In this document: in pieces, positions 1 through 7,626 of the stretch | How the letters are laid out: each line of letters opens with the position of its first letter | Position numbering within the stretch: position 1 is the first letter of the stretch | Assembly: GCA_964503335.1 (NCBI GenBank) | Contig: CAZCZZ010000039.1 | Coordinates: 1-37,291, forward strand | Direction of reading: 5' to 3' | DNA: 37,291 nucleotides | Origin: CAZCZZ01 sp964503335 | GTDB taxonomy: Bacteria > Verrucomicrobiota > Kiritimatiellia > CAIVKH01 | Made by a program: the position numbers and the translations under genes | Notes under the pieces: model-generated | Told to the model about the DNA's origin: nothing | What the model saw: the letters and a program-made list of their open reading frames with translations, nothing else | The model's database searches: none

Positions 1-908
1 AACTTCGGGCAGACGCGTTTGAAGTTGCAGGTGCGGCAGATGGCGTCGTCGTCCGTGAGGGCGAACTTCTCTTCCGATGCGCGGTTTGTTGCCGGGTCGT
101 CGAGAAGGGACTTCATGGACGCGATGGATGTGCGGATTGATTCGAGCGCGGCTGAGGTGTTCTCCTTCGTGGTCTGTGCCGAGATGGTTTCACCGGTCGA
201 GAGATTGAATTCGATCGTGGTGACTTCCTCGGCGGGAAGCTTCCAGAAGGAAGATGCATACAAGGCGTAGACGGCGAGTTGTTCCTTCGTTGCGGGCGCG
301 TTGGCCTTGCCGGTCTTCCAGTCGTATATCTCGATGCCCTCGGGTGTGCGACGGGCAAAATCGGGCTGAAGGTAGGCCTTGGTGCTGTCCACGTTGAAGC
401 TAGCGAGCTGCTCAAGGGCCAGCCAGTTTGACGTGGAATCCTTCGCGAAGGATTCCATGTGGGGGCTCGCGTAGAAGGCGGAGACGCATGTGGCCGCGCG
501 CTGCATCGTGTTCTCCCACTGCTCGTCGGTTACATCCTCTTCGTACTCGTGATCGTAGAGCGCACAGAAACTTTTGGGATCTTCCCAGTACAGGCCTTCG
601 CCCGATTCCTGGAAGTCCTTGTTCATGCGGCGCAGCGTGTTTCGCAGCGCGTCTTCTTCCGGTGGCGGCGAACCCGTCTTGCGCAGGGTGTCGAGAACCC
701 AGTTGATGCACTTATGCACTACCTGGCCGGACCAAGCGGGCCGTCGCACAAGCTGCTTCAGAACGTAGAGCGTGCGCGTCTTTGCGTCGGAGCGCTTATC
801 CCATCCACCCCACGAACCGTAGTACGTGAAGAAGTACTGGCGGGGACAGCGACGGAAGGTCGTTTCGCGCGAGTGCGACCAGGAAAATTCGTTCTTGAGT
901 TCAGCCAC
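1..908 (-). CDS. PD-(D/E)XK superfamily nuclease, C-terminal part cut by window edge
   Basis: No long ATG-started frame covers this gene, but the reverse strand is open from the window edge to about 950. It reads SWSHSRETTFRRCPRQYFF near its start, the usual opening of RecB/Cas4-like PD-(D/E)XK nucleases. Further on comes PDFARR, then EIYDWKTGK, which are the catalytic D and D/E-x-K motifs. Near the edge there is CRTCNFKRVC, a cysteine cluster like the one that holds a 4Fe-4S cluster in AddB/Cas4-type enzymes. The start is uncertain: GTG at 908 (VAELKNEFSW) fits the family's short N-terminus, but no clear ribosome site precedes it. The protein continues beyond position 1. It probably cuts or processes DNA ends. 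No helicase, cas genes or partner are visible, so the pathway is unknown. Confidence 0.8.
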   Translation of the reverse strand, partial: MAELKNEFSWSHSRETTFRRCPRQYFFTYYGSWGGWDKRSDAKTRTLYVLKQLVRRPAWSGQVVHKCINWVLDTLRKTGSPPPEEDALRNTLRRMNKDFQESGEGLYWEDPKSFCALYDHEYEEDVTDEQWENTMQRAATCVSAFYASPHMESFAKDSTSNWLALEQLASFNVDSTKAYLQPDFARRTPEGIEIYDWKTGKANAPATKEQLAVYALYASSFWKLPAEEVTTIEFNLSTGETISAQTTKENTSAALESIRTSIASMKSLLDDPATNRASEEKFALTDDDAICRTCNFKRVCPK

Positions 909-951
909 GCGGCGATGAGAGACCAGCCGGGAGGATGAAGCAATAGGATTT

Positions 952-1012
952 TGTAGTAGCGCCTCCGCGAGGCGCATCGGATGAACACACCGCTCACGGA
1001 GCGGTTACTACA
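952..1012. repeat. REP-like double hairpin (inverted pair)
   Basis: Two arms face each other. The left arm starts TGTAGTAGC and folds as GCGCCTC-CGC-GAGGCGC. The right arm, read on the minus strand, starts TGTAGTAAC and folds as CCGCTC-CGT-GAGCGG. The shared head (TGTAGTA), similar stem and same loop pattern make this a REP doublet (REPIN/BIME-like). It lies between the desaturase stop and the nuclease start, both on the minus strand, so it may also act on the desaturase mRNA end. No RAYT transposase is in the window. Confidence 0.75.
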
Positions 1013-1016
1013 GAAC

Positions 1017-1982
1017 TCACGCCGCTCGCCTTTTCGCCGCAGCCTCTTCCTTGCGTTTCATCATCATTTCCTCGACGGGCACCACCGGAACCGTCTTGGC
1101 TTCTTCATAAAGCCGCGCCGGCGGCTCGCGCAGATCCCAGACGATGCCGACTTTCGAGAGCAGCTTGAGGATGTAATAGGTGGGGTCGATTTCCCACCAG
1201 TACAGGCCCTGGCGCGTGCAGACGGGATAGCGATGATGGTTGTTGTGCCAGCCTTCTCCCATCGTCACGAGAGCGAGGATGAGGCTATTCTTGCTCTCGT
1301 CAGACGTGTTGAAGCGCCGCGTTCCGATGATGTGGGTGAGCGAGTTGATGCAGAACGTGGCGTGATAGACGAGCACGGTGCTCAGGAAGAAGGCCCAGAA
1401 CACCATCTGCCAGCCGTTGGTTCCCCATGTCGGCCGGGCGACGCTTAACCATTCGCCGAAATAGTAGAGCGACACGGCGAGCACGACTGGCGGGATGATG
1501 TGGAAGCGATCGAGGAATCGCAGCTCCGGGTATTTCGCGAAGTCACGGATGCGATCGAGTTCCGTCTTTGCGTACTTGCGGCACATGATCCATCCGATGT
1601 GCGCCCAGAAGAGTCCGCGCATGCGCGGGGAATGAATGTCCTCGTCGGTGTCGGAATGCTGGTGATGATGGCGATGATGCGAGGCCCACCAGAGCGCGCC
1701 CATCTGCGCCGCCATGCCGCCCGTGAACGCGAGGATGAACTGGAAGACGCGGCTGGTCTTGTAGGAGTTGTGGGAGAAGTACCGGTGATAGCCGCCGGTC
1801 AACGCGAAGACGCGAAGGAAGTAGAGAAATGCGCACACGCCGAGGGCGATCCAGCTGAAGCCCACGAAGAAGAGGCCGACCAGCATGAGGTGCATGAATA
1901 GCAGCGGCGTGCTGTCGATCAGGTTAACATTGTCCTCGTCGCCGAAGAGGTACTGCCGGAACGCGTTCTTCACTCGAACCAT
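1017..1982 (-). CDS. Acyl-lipid/acyl-CoA desaturase (membrane di-iron)
   Basis: Membrane fatty-acid desaturase of about 321 residues, which inserts a double bond into an acyl chain using O2 and electrons. The three histidine boxes are clear: HRYFSH (residues 66-71), HRHHH (103-107) and HNNHH near residue 250. Hydrophobic segments lie before box 1 (residues about 28-62), between boxes 1 and 2, and between boxes 2 and 3. The layout is that of delta-9 type enzymes. I chose ATG 1982 (MVRVKNAFRQ). A longer frame to 2048 exists but would overlap the peroxiredoxin gene, whose stop is at 2017, and would add an unlikely N-terminus. The gene follows bcp by 34 nt on the same strand, so the two are probably co-transcribed. 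No reductase partner is adjacent. Confidence 0.9.
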   Translation of the reverse strand: MVRVKNAFRQYLFGDEDNVNLIDSTPLLFMHLMLVGLFFVGFSWIALGVCAFLYFLRVFALTGGYHRYFSHNSYKTSRVFQFILAFTGGMAAQMGALWWASHHRHHHQHSDTDEDIHSPRMRGLFWAHIGWIMCRKYAKTELDRIRDFAKYPELRFLDRFHIIPPVVLAVSLYYFGEWLSVARPTWGTNGWQMVFWAFFLSTVLVYHATFCINSLTHIIGTRRFNTSDESKNSLILALVTMGEGWHNNHHRYPVCTRQGLYWWEIDPTYYILKLLSKVGIVWDLREPPARLYEEAKTVPVVPVEEMMMKRKEEAAAKRRAA

Positions 1983-2016
1983 GGTGTTCACGTGTGAGAT
2001 CCCCGAACCGGAACTA

Positions 2017-2481
2017 TCACGACTTTTCCTGAAGCAGGGCAAGCACATCCTCGGGGTGTGTCTCGGCCTGACGAACCGTGGTCCAGTGCTTGATCACCAT
2101 GCCGTCGGGCCCGATAACCACGGTGGAGCGGATGGTGCCCGTTACTGGTTTCCCGTACATCAGCTTCTCGCCCCACGCCCCGTACGCCTTCATGGTCTCC
2201 GTGGATTCATCGGAAAGCAGCACGAACGGGAGCTTGTACTTCGCTATGAACTCACCGTGGGAAGCGATTCCGTCCTTGCTGACGCCAAGAACCACCGCGC
2301 GCTTCTTGATCTCCGCGTGCAGGTCGCGGAACGAGCACGCCTCCTTCGTGCACCCCGGGGTGTCGTCCTTCGGATAGAAGTAGAGGACCACCGTCTTCCC
2401 CTTGTAGTCCTTGAGGCTGTGCGTTCTGCCATCGCTGCCGGGTAGTGAGAAGTCTGGGGCAATTTTTCCTTCGAGACTCAT
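2017..2481 (-). CDS. bcp: Thioredoxin-dependent peroxiredoxin, Bcp/PrxQ type
   Basis: Cytosolic thiol peroxidase of 154 residues that reduces H2O2 and organic or lipid hydroperoxides. The active-site segment TPGCTKEACSFRD contains the peroxidatic Cys44 and the resolving Cys49 five residues later, as in the 2-Cys PrxQ/Bcp class. The start at 2481 (MSLEGKIAPDFSLPG) is supported by a strong ribosome site, AAGGAGC, six bases upstream; a longer frame to 2532 lacks one. It lies 55 nt downstream of the four-helix membrane protein and 34 nt upstream of the desaturase, all on the minus strand. Pairing a lipid-peroxide reductase with a desaturase makes sense because unsaturated lipids are prone to peroxidation, but that link is inference. 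Confidence 0.93.
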   Translation of the reverse strand: MSLEGKIAPDFSLPGSDGRTHSLKDYKGKTVVLYFYPKDDTPGCTKEACSFRDLHAEIKKRAVVLGVSKDGIASHGEFIAKYKLPFVLLSDESTETMKAYGAWGEKLMYGKPVTGTIRSTVVIGPDGMVIKHWTTVRQAETHPEDVLALLQEKS

Positions 2482-2536
2482 GCGTGCTCCTTCGTAAGGT
2501 GACAAAGCTACCTCAAGATCCCTTGATCTCAAGAGA

Positions 2537-2983
2537 TCAACGGACTTCGCCGAGCAGTCGTTTTCGTGAGTCGGAATGGGTGAAGAGGTGGGCGAGGTAG
2601 CCGAGGAGCCACAGGGCGGATGTGATCAGGTGGACGCCGATCCAGATCTGGCGCCAGAGATCGCTGACGGAGGTTTGGAGAAGGTAGCCGGAGAAGATCA
2701 TCGGGAGGGCTACGGCGAGCATGGTGAGGCCGCTGCGCTTTCCTTCCTTTGTGCCTGATTTCCAGAAGATCAAGGCGTGGTGCCAGGCCATGTGGCCGAA
2801 GGCGATGACCAGAAGCGGAGCGAGGACGATGTGAGCGTGCTGGGTGAAGGGTTGCCAGGCGTGATTGACGACGGAGTACTCGTCGACCGGAACAAGCGCG
2901 TAGCGCATCCACGCGTAGACCAGACCGGTTCCACCCACGAGGGCGTTCGAGACATAGAGCAACCACCGTTCGAATTTCGTCAT
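2537..2983 (-). CDS. Four-helix membrane protein, DUF4405/cytochrome b-like
   Basis: Integral membrane protein of 148 residues. Four hydrophobic helices can be seen at roughly residues 8-30, 48-72, 84-106 and 115-138. Histidines lie in or next to the helices (HAHIVL, GHMAWHH in helix 2; VHLITS and HLFTH in helix 4), placed as haem ligands often are in small cytochrome b-like families such as DUF4405. The start overlaps the stop of the upstream FMN-binding protein by four bases (ATGA), which suggests translational coupling. With that neighbour it may pass electrons across the inner membrane to a covalently bound flavin. The haem assignment is inference: histidine positions fit, but the sequence is not close to a family I can name with certainty. 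Confidence 0.65.
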   Translation of the reverse strand: MTKFERWLLYVSNALVGGTGLVYAWMRYALVPVDEYSVVNHAWQPFTQHAHIVLAPLLVIAFGHMAWHHALIFWKSGTKEGKRSGLTMLAVALPMIFSGYLLQTSVSDLWRQIWIGVHLITSALWLLGYLAHLFTHSDSRKRLLGEVR

Positions 2984-3528
2984 GGCTTGCCCTCGTTCAG
3001 GACGCGATGGATCGCGAGGGTTTGGCGGACGGCGCGCGTGATGGACCGGGCTGTCAACGTGGCGCCGGTGATGCCGTCGATGTCCTGGCGCAACATCAGG
3101 CGTTCGGAAAGCTCGCGGCCGTCGAACTGATCCAGCCAGCGGTCGGATGCCATGTACTCGAGCGGCTCGTTGAAGGCGAGGATCTCAACGCTCCGTACGG
3201 TCCCGTCGGTACTCACCACGATGAGGAGTGTTTCGGGAAGCGTGCGGACTTTGTGTACGTCGAAATAGGCTGTGCCGGTGACTTGGCCATCGATGACCGC
3301 TTCATACGGGTAGACGAGACGGGAGGACAGGGGGTCGCCGGACAAGGACTCGATGCGAAGTGCCTGCTCGTCGGAGACGGTCACGGCGCGACGCACCACG
3401 TCGGCGTTCGGAAAGGCGCGGGCCAGCGCGTCGTCCTTCGTAATGAACGAAGCGGCCGTGGCGGTTCCCGCGAGGAGAACCACCACGACTGCTGCATGGA
3501 AACTAGAATACGTAGCCAAGCGAAGCAT
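2980..3528 (-). CDS. Extracytoplasmic FMN-binding domain protein
   Basis: Exported protein of about 182 residues with an N-terminal hydrophobic signal (residues 10-26, ending ATA). Near the C-terminus, DGITGATLT (residues 151-159) matches the flavinylation motif of NqrC/RnfG-type FMN-binding domains, with T159 as the expected phosphoester-linked FMN site. The ApbE flavin transferase that would attach it is not in the window. The start is uncertain: ATG 3528 (MLRLATYSS) gives a normal signal peptide and overlaps the porin stop by 26 nt, while a longer frame to 3561 is possible; neither has a good ribosome site. Position between the porin and the four-helix protein, with gene overlaps on both sides, argues for one electron-transfer unit in the envelope. 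Confidence 0.82.
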   Translation of the reverse strand: MLRLATYSSFHAAVVVVLLAGTATAASFITKDDALARAFPNADVVRRAVTVSDEQALRIESLSGDPLSSRLVYPYEAVIDGQVTGTAYFDVHKVRTLPETLLIVVSTDGTVRSVEILAFNEPLEYMASDRWLDQFDGRELSERLMLRQDIDGITGATLTARSITRAVRQTLAIHRVLNEGKP

Positions 3529-4780
3529 TAAACTGATCGGACGCTGAGTCCGCCTCATCATCGTAGAACTGGTATTCCGCCTTGATGGCCAGTTCCTGGA
3601 TGGGCTTGAAGTTAATGCCCGTGGTGATTACGTCGACATCATTCTTGCCGGACTCGTCGAATCCTTCCGGAACGCTGTCTTGCGTGTTGTACTGCTCGTA
3701 CCGCACGTACGGCGTCAGCGAGGCTTCTCCCGGGCGCAGCACCGTAAGGATGTCGTAGCCGACCTGCAGGTACCAGCCAACCATGTCTTCGCCGATGGAA
3801 TCGAAGTCCGTCAAGGCGACCTCGCCCTTTTCGGCGAGCACCGTGTTGAGTTCGGCGACGTCATCCACTTCCGCCGCTGCGGCGAGGGCTCTTACATCGA
3901 GACCCTTCCACTTCCAGTCGATATGTCCTTCGTAGATCAGCGTCGCGACATCGAGATCCACCTCGCTGCCGGAGTTGCCGTAGTAGGCCGAGCCGCCGAC
4001 GATCAGGCCGGGGACGTCGGTGTAATCGAGACGGCCGACGTAGGAGAAGTCCTCCGCCGCGGCCTTGGAACCCTTCTGTCGTCCACCGCGAACGCCCGCG
4101 GCGGTGAAGCCTTCCGCGTCGAGACCGTTGACGATGTACGCCTTGTAGCTGAAGGGGCCGACATCGCCAAAAACGCCCGCGCCGTTTTCGCGCCAGGTGG
4201 TGGGGATGATGCGATTCTCGACATCGGGACGGCGTGCGCTCAGATACGTGATGGGTTCGTGCAGTTCATTCACGAGGCCCATGGGCAGGAGCACCATGCC
4301 CGCGCGGAAGTTCAGGGCGGGGTCGTGGAGGTAGTCGATATAGGCAAACTCGACGGCGACTTCGCCTTCTTTGTCGTCCGCCGCGTGTTCGAGCTCGATC
4401 TCGCTGTTGAACACGAACTTGTCGTTGTACTTGTAGCCCGCGTAGAGGACCCAGCGGAGGAAGTCGATCTCGTCGCGCTTACTGCTGTCGTCAAAATTCT
4501 GGTAGAGCATCTCGCCGTAGCCGCCGATGGAGACGCCGTGCTGCTTGTTGTACACCTTCGAGGCCGACGGACCCATGCCGTACACGCTCTCGCCCGGCTC
4601 CGGGATGACATCGCTCAGCTTCGTCTTCTCGACGTCGGACGTCAGCGCCTCAACCGTCTTCTCAAGCTCACGAACCCTCTTCTCAAGCGCTTCCTGCGAC
4701 TCCGCCGTCACCGGGCCGGCATAAAAACCCGTCAGGGCCGCGAGCGCCAGCACACTCGCGCGAATGGATAACTTGCTCAC
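3503..4780 (-). CDS. Outer-membrane porin with N-terminal coiled coil
   Basis: Beta-barrel porin of about 425 residues. A signal peptide (SIRASVLALAALTGF, cleaved near VTA) is followed by a coiled-coil stretch of E/K/L heptads (about residues 28-55). Next come alternating beta strands such as SIGGYGEMLYQNF, and the protein ends in an aromatic-final strand (LGYVF), the BAM recognition signal. This is the build of phosphate-selective porin O/P-like and LbtU-like proteins. I chose GTG 4780 because AAAGGAG lies seven bases upstream; a frame from 4819 would place charged residues ahead of the signal. The substrate is unknown. It is the first gene of the porin, FMN protein and four-helix protein unit. 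Confidence 0.85.
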   Translation of the reverse strand: MSKLSIRASVLALAALTGFYAGPVTAESQEALEKRVRELEKTVEALTSDVEKTKLSDVIPEPGESVYGMGPSASKVYNKQHGVSIGGYGEMLYQNFDDSSKRDEIDFLRWVLYAGYKYNDKFVFNSEIELEHAADDKEGEVAVEFAYIDYLHDPALNFRAGMVLLPMGLVNELHEPITYLSARRPDVENRIIPTTWRENGAGVFGDVGPFSYKAYIVNGLDAEGFTAAGVRGGRQKGSKAAAEDFSYVGRLDYTDVPGLIVGGSAYYGNSGSEVDLDVATLIYEGHIDWKWKGLDVRALAAAAEVDDVAELNTVLAEKGEVALTDFDSIGEDMVGWYLQVGYDILTVLRPGEASLTPYVRYEQYNTQDSVPEGFDESGKNDVDVITTGINFKPIQELAIKAEYQFYDDEADSASDQFNASLGYVF

Positions 4781-4802
4781 TACTTCACTCCTTTGTTCCG
4801 GA

Positions 4803-4833
4803 TTTATGCCGGGATGCAACGGCTATGCGTCAA
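4803..4833 (-). promoter_or_regulatory. Possible promoter of the porin operon
   Basis: On the minus strand a TTGACG -35-like hexamer (4828-4833) and a CATAAA -10-like hexamer (4803-4808) are 19 nt apart, ending about 22 nt before the GTG start. The spacer is two bases longer than ideal. The -35 overlaps an inverted repeat listed separately. Confidence 0.35.
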
Positions 4834-4855
4834 TCACGCGATTGACTATTCAATC
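4829..4855. promoter_or_regulatory. Inverted repeat upstream of porin, candidate operator
   Basis: GTCAATC-ACGC-GATTGAC is a 7-bp inverted repeat (4829-4846), and a further TCAATC half-site lies 20 bp from the first, on the same helix face. It overlaps the proposed -35 of the porin operon, as a repressor site would. The binding protein is unknown. Confidence 0.4.
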
Positions 4856-4915
4856 AACGCGGTAGACATACCAAACAAGTTGGAAATCCGTCAAGGTGAG
4901 ATAAGCGAGGGCCCG

Positions 4916-5827
4916 CTATGGTCGAGGTGTGAGCCTTGTGCGCAGCTCGGAGAGCTTCTCGGCGTAGAGGTCGGGTCGCTGTCCCTCGGAGGAAGCCATC
5001 TCCAGCAGCTCGATGGCGCGGGCGATGTTCCCCTGTTCCTCTTCCAGGGCGGACATGTACGACAGGATCTGGCGGAGGAAGAACAGGTCGGGTTCGGGCG
5101 ATGCCGCCGCGTTCTTCTTCCATTTCGCGAGCGAAAGCTCCCAGAGGCGGCGTGCGTACTCGGGGTTGTCGCGATTCTCCTTCGCCATGCGACCGAGATC
5201 GAAAAGGATCTCATGGCTGTCGGGGTTGGCGCGCAGGCCTTCGCGCAGGAACTGCTCCGCCTCATCCACGCGGCCCATGCGATCGCGCAGCCAGTACGCG
5301 GCGACCACATACGATTCCACGCGATGCGGGTCGAGCCCGACGGACATCCGAAGCCAGGGGAGGATCTCGCGGGCCTCATCCAGCGTGACCTCCTCTTCCG
5401 CGTGCCCTTCGTGGTCGTGCTCCTCGTCGCCGTGATCGTGTCCGCACGGACAGGTCTCGCCACGTTCACCGAGATGGGTGTGCTCGGACGGGAAGAACTT
5501 GCGGTTAAAGGAATCGATCCAGTCCAGCGGCGGCGCGATGAGGGCGCAGGCGTGTCCGCCTTCCGCCGCCCCGGCGGCACTGGCCATCGGAGAGCTTCCT
5601 TCTTCGGACTGCTCATCAAAGATCGACGGGTAGTAGCCGCTGTGGAAGTACGCGTCGGCCTTGGCGAAGAAGTGATTGGAGAACATGCGGCGGCTGTCGC
5701 CCATGAGCGCGGCCAGCGCGTTCTGGCCGCGGCTTTCGGTCCCCTGCCACGTCTGGAACCAGGGCTCGATCCGGGTCGCGAGCGCGAACGCGGCGGTCAG
5801 CAGGAAGATGACGAGGGAAGCGTTCAT
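4916..5827 (-). CDS. Membrane-anchored TPR protein with His/Cys/acidic metal-binding loop
   Basis: 303 residues. An N-terminal hydrophobic helix (residues 4-18) anchors or exports it. A conserved-looking segment (FFAKADAYFHSGYYPSIFD, residues 53-71) follows. Residues 116-146 form a loop very rich in His, Cys and Glu/Asp (HTHLG, CPCGHDHG, EEHDHEGH), typical of Zn, Ni or Co handling. The C-terminal half (about 150-300) has helical pairs resembling TPRs (DEAEQFLREGLRANPDSHEI). The ATG at 5827 overlaps the permease stop by four bases (ATGA), so it belongs to the ABC operon. A longer open frame to 6637 is only a frame shadow of the permease. It may sense or pass on metal for the transporter, but that is inference. 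Confidence 0.75.
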   Translation of the reverse strand: MNASLVIFLLTAAFALATRIEPWFQTWQGTESRGQNALAALMGDSRRMFSNHFFAKADAYFHSGYYPSIFDEQSEEGSSPMASAAGAAEGGHACALIAPPLDWIDSFNRKFFPSEHTHLGERGETCPCGHDHGDEEHDHEGHAEEEVTLDEAREILPWLRMSVGLDPHRVESYVVAAYWLRDRMGRVDEAEQFLREGLRANPDSHEILFDLGRMAKENRDNPEYARRLWELSLAKWKKNAAASPEPDLFFLRQILSYMSALEEEQGNIARAIELLEMASSEGQRPDLYAEKLSELRTRLTPRP

Positions 5828-6603
5828 CCGGCGAGTGACTTGCGGTTGAAAGCGAAGACCGCCGTGGTGAGAAAGACGGCCGTGTACACTGCGGCGTACA
5901 GCACTGCCATGCCGAACACCGGCCACGGGATCAGCGGCCAGTTGTGGATGATCAGGTCGCGCACGTCGAAGAACTCGAGGTGGGGGATCACGTAGTACAA
6001 GGCGTAGAGGATGGTCTGCTGCGGCTCGGGCTGCTTGATGGCCACCTTGTTCAGATGGCGACCGATCATCAGGATGCCGGTGCAGACGATCAGCAGGATG
6101 GTGTTGGTGGACGATGGGGCGGCGAGGACGATGGAACCGAGCAGGGCCATGGCGATGATGATCGCCAGCATCGCCCAGTGCAGCAGCATCGCCTGCGCGT
6201 AGTTCATCAAATGCCAGCTCTCCTCGCGCACGACGGTGACGACGCCGAAGAAGACGTACATGAGGAGCAGGGCGATGCCGCAGGCAAGCCAGCAGCCGAG
6301 GAACTTGCCGAGCATGACTTCCTTCCGCGTGATCGGTTTCGCAAGCAGCGGGAAGATGGTGCGCGACTCGCGCTCCATCGGGATGTGTCGCGCAGCCATC
6401 GTCACGGCGACAACCAGCATCGAGATCCAGATCAGGAGGAGGCAGATCTCCTTCACATAACGGATGATCCTGTCGTCGTTGAAGAAGTTGGCGGACCCCG
6501 CCACGAGCGTGATGAGCGCGGTCAGGATGAACAGGACGTAGAAATCCTTCCGGCGATAGAGTTCCTTGATGACGATACCGGCGACGGCGGTAATGTTGTT
6601 CAT
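5824..6603 (-). CDS. ABC-2 type transporter permease
   Basis: Inner-membrane permease of 259 residues with about six hydrophobic segments (for example residues 22-40, 55-72, 104-128, 140-165, 175-195, 225-250). The pattern MERESRTIFPLLAKPITRKE after the second helix is the typical cytoplasmic segment of ABC-2/NosY-like permeases. Start and stop each overlap a neighbour by ATGA: the ATPase upstream and the His-rich TPR protein downstream. The three genes therefore look like one transporter operon, probably an exporter or envelope-remodelling system. The substrate cannot be read from sequence. Confidence 0.87.
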   Translation of the reverse strand: MNNITAVAGIVIKELYRRKDFYVLFILTALITLVAGSANFFNDDRIIRYVKEICLLLIWISMLVVAVTMAARHIPMERESRTIFPLLAKPITRKEVMLGKFLGCWLACGIALLLMYVFFGVVTVVREESWHLMNYAQAMLLHWAMLAIIIAMALLGSIVLAAPSSTNTILLIVCTGILMIGRHLNKVAIKQPEPQQTILYALYYVIPHLEFFDVRDLIIHNWPLIPWPVFGMAVLYAAVYTAVFLTTAVFAFNRKSLAG

Positions 6604-7346
6604 GACGCCACCCCGTTCGCGTAGCCGATCTTTTCAAGGAAGACCTCCTCGAGGTTCTCCTTGCCCTTGGTCAGGTCGGCGATGCTGCCCTCGGCGAGCA
6701 GATCGCCCTTGTTGAGGATCGCGACGCGGTCGCAGACCGTCTCGACTTCGCCGAGCTCATGCGACGAAAAGAAGACGGTTTTGCCTTCGCTCTTCAGGCG
6801 CTGGATGATTGAGCGGATCTTCATGCGGCCGATAGGGTCGAGGCCACTCGTCGGCTCATCAAGGATGAGTAGGTCCGGATTGTTGATCAGCGCCTGCGCG
6901 AGTCCTGCGCGCTGCTGCATGCCCTTGGAGTAGGTCTTGATGAGCTTCTTGCGGGCTCCATCCAGTTCCACCAGCTTGAGGACCTCGTCGATGCGCCGGT
7001 CAGCTTCGGCGCCCTTGATCTTGAAAATCCTCGCGTAGAAGCGCAGCAGTTCCTCCGCAGTGAGGAATTTGTAGTAGTAGGTCAGCTCCGGGAGGTAGCC
7101 GATGCGCTGGCGGGCGATGGGATTCCTTACGCTGACGTCAAAAATGAACGCATCGCCGGCGGACGGCTGCACAAATCCGAGCAGCACGTTCATCGTGGTG
7201 GTTTTGCCCGCCCCGTTCGGGCCGAGGAAACCGAAGGTCTCGCCCTGCCGTACCTTGAGCGAAAGCCCCTTCACAGCAGCATGAACAGCTTGTCCCGCGG
7301 CCTTGTATTCAACCCGCAGGTTGTCGATCCGGATCACATCGGCCAT
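6600..7346 (-). CDS. ABC transporter ATP-binding protein
   Basis: ATPase of 248 residues. Walker A GPNGAGKT is at 42-49, the signature-like YSKGMQQRAGLAQAL at about 139-153, Walker B LLILDEP at 159-165 with D-loop SGLD, and the switch His at 196 (FFSSHEL). YSKGMQQR in place of LSGGQ is common in the CcmA/NosF/drug-export ATPase subfamily. I chose ATG 7346 (MADVIRIDN) because a GGGGG/AGGGGG ribosome site lies about nine bases upstream; the longer frame to 7454 runs into the 218-bp repeat element. It is the first gene of the ABC operon and overlaps the permease by ATGA. Confidence 0.92.
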   Translation of the reverse strand: MADVIRIDNLRVEYKAAGQAVHAAVKGLSLKVRQGETFGFLGPNGAGKTTTMNVLLGFVQPSAGDAFIFDVSVRNPIARQRIGYLPELTYYYKFLTAEELLRFYARIFKIKGAEADRRIDEVLKLVELDGARKKLIKTYSKGMQQRAGLAQALINNPDLLILDEPTSGLDPIGRMKIRSIIQRLKSEGKTVFFSSHELGEVETVCDRVAILNKGDLLAEGSIADLTKGKENLEEVFLEKIGYANGVAS

Positions 7347-7382
7347 GTCCAACATCCCCCTTTTCGATAGCGTGCTCTCAAT

Positions 7383-7600
7383 TAGTCCGAACTTTGAATG
7401 GAATGCCATACAAAGTTCGCCCTTCGGGCCGTGATGGATGCGGCTCTGCCGCATCCAAACGGGACTTCACCACGTTCGATTTGGCGCGGAACAACGCGCC
7501 AAATCGTCACGTATTTTGGCCACGGAACTTGCGGTGCAAGTATCCGTGCCAAAAGCGCATAGTATAGCGCACTCAAAAGTGCGCTATACTATGCGGGTTA
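7383..7600 (-). repeat. 218-bp multi-hairpin repeat element, copy 1
   Basis: Read on the minus strand it begins TAACCCGCAT and ends GTTCGGACTA. It folds into five hairpins in a row: a perfect 17-bp stem with TTTG loop (7557-7594), then TTTTGG...CCAAAA, CGATTTGGCGCG...CGCGCCAAATCG, TGGATGCGGC-AGA-GCCGCATCCA, and CGAACTTTG...CAAAGTTCG. Copy 2 at 25287-25504 has exactly the same length and order of hairpins in the opposite orientation. This copy sits between the fur-family stop and the start of the ABC operon and fills nearly all of that gap. No protein-coding capacity is evident, and no target-site duplication is obvious. Confidence 0.9.
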
Positions 7601-7626
7601 GCAGGAAGCGGGCCAGAGCGTCTGCG

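Noticed and set aside
2982..2982. Separate start for the four-helix protein upstream of 2983
   Set aside because: The ATGA overlap gives a clear coupled start and no better upstream start is seen.
3680..4771. 363-residue plus-strand frame
   Set aside because: Shadow opposite the porin gene; no recognisable protein features.
4829..4846. FNR/CRP-type box upstream of the porin
   Set aside because: Half-site orientation TCAATC-N4-GATTGA is not TTGAT-N4-ATCAA.
4916..6637. 573-residue open frame on the minus strand
   Set aside because: Its first half is an out-of-frame reading of the permease; only the part from 5827 is a gene.
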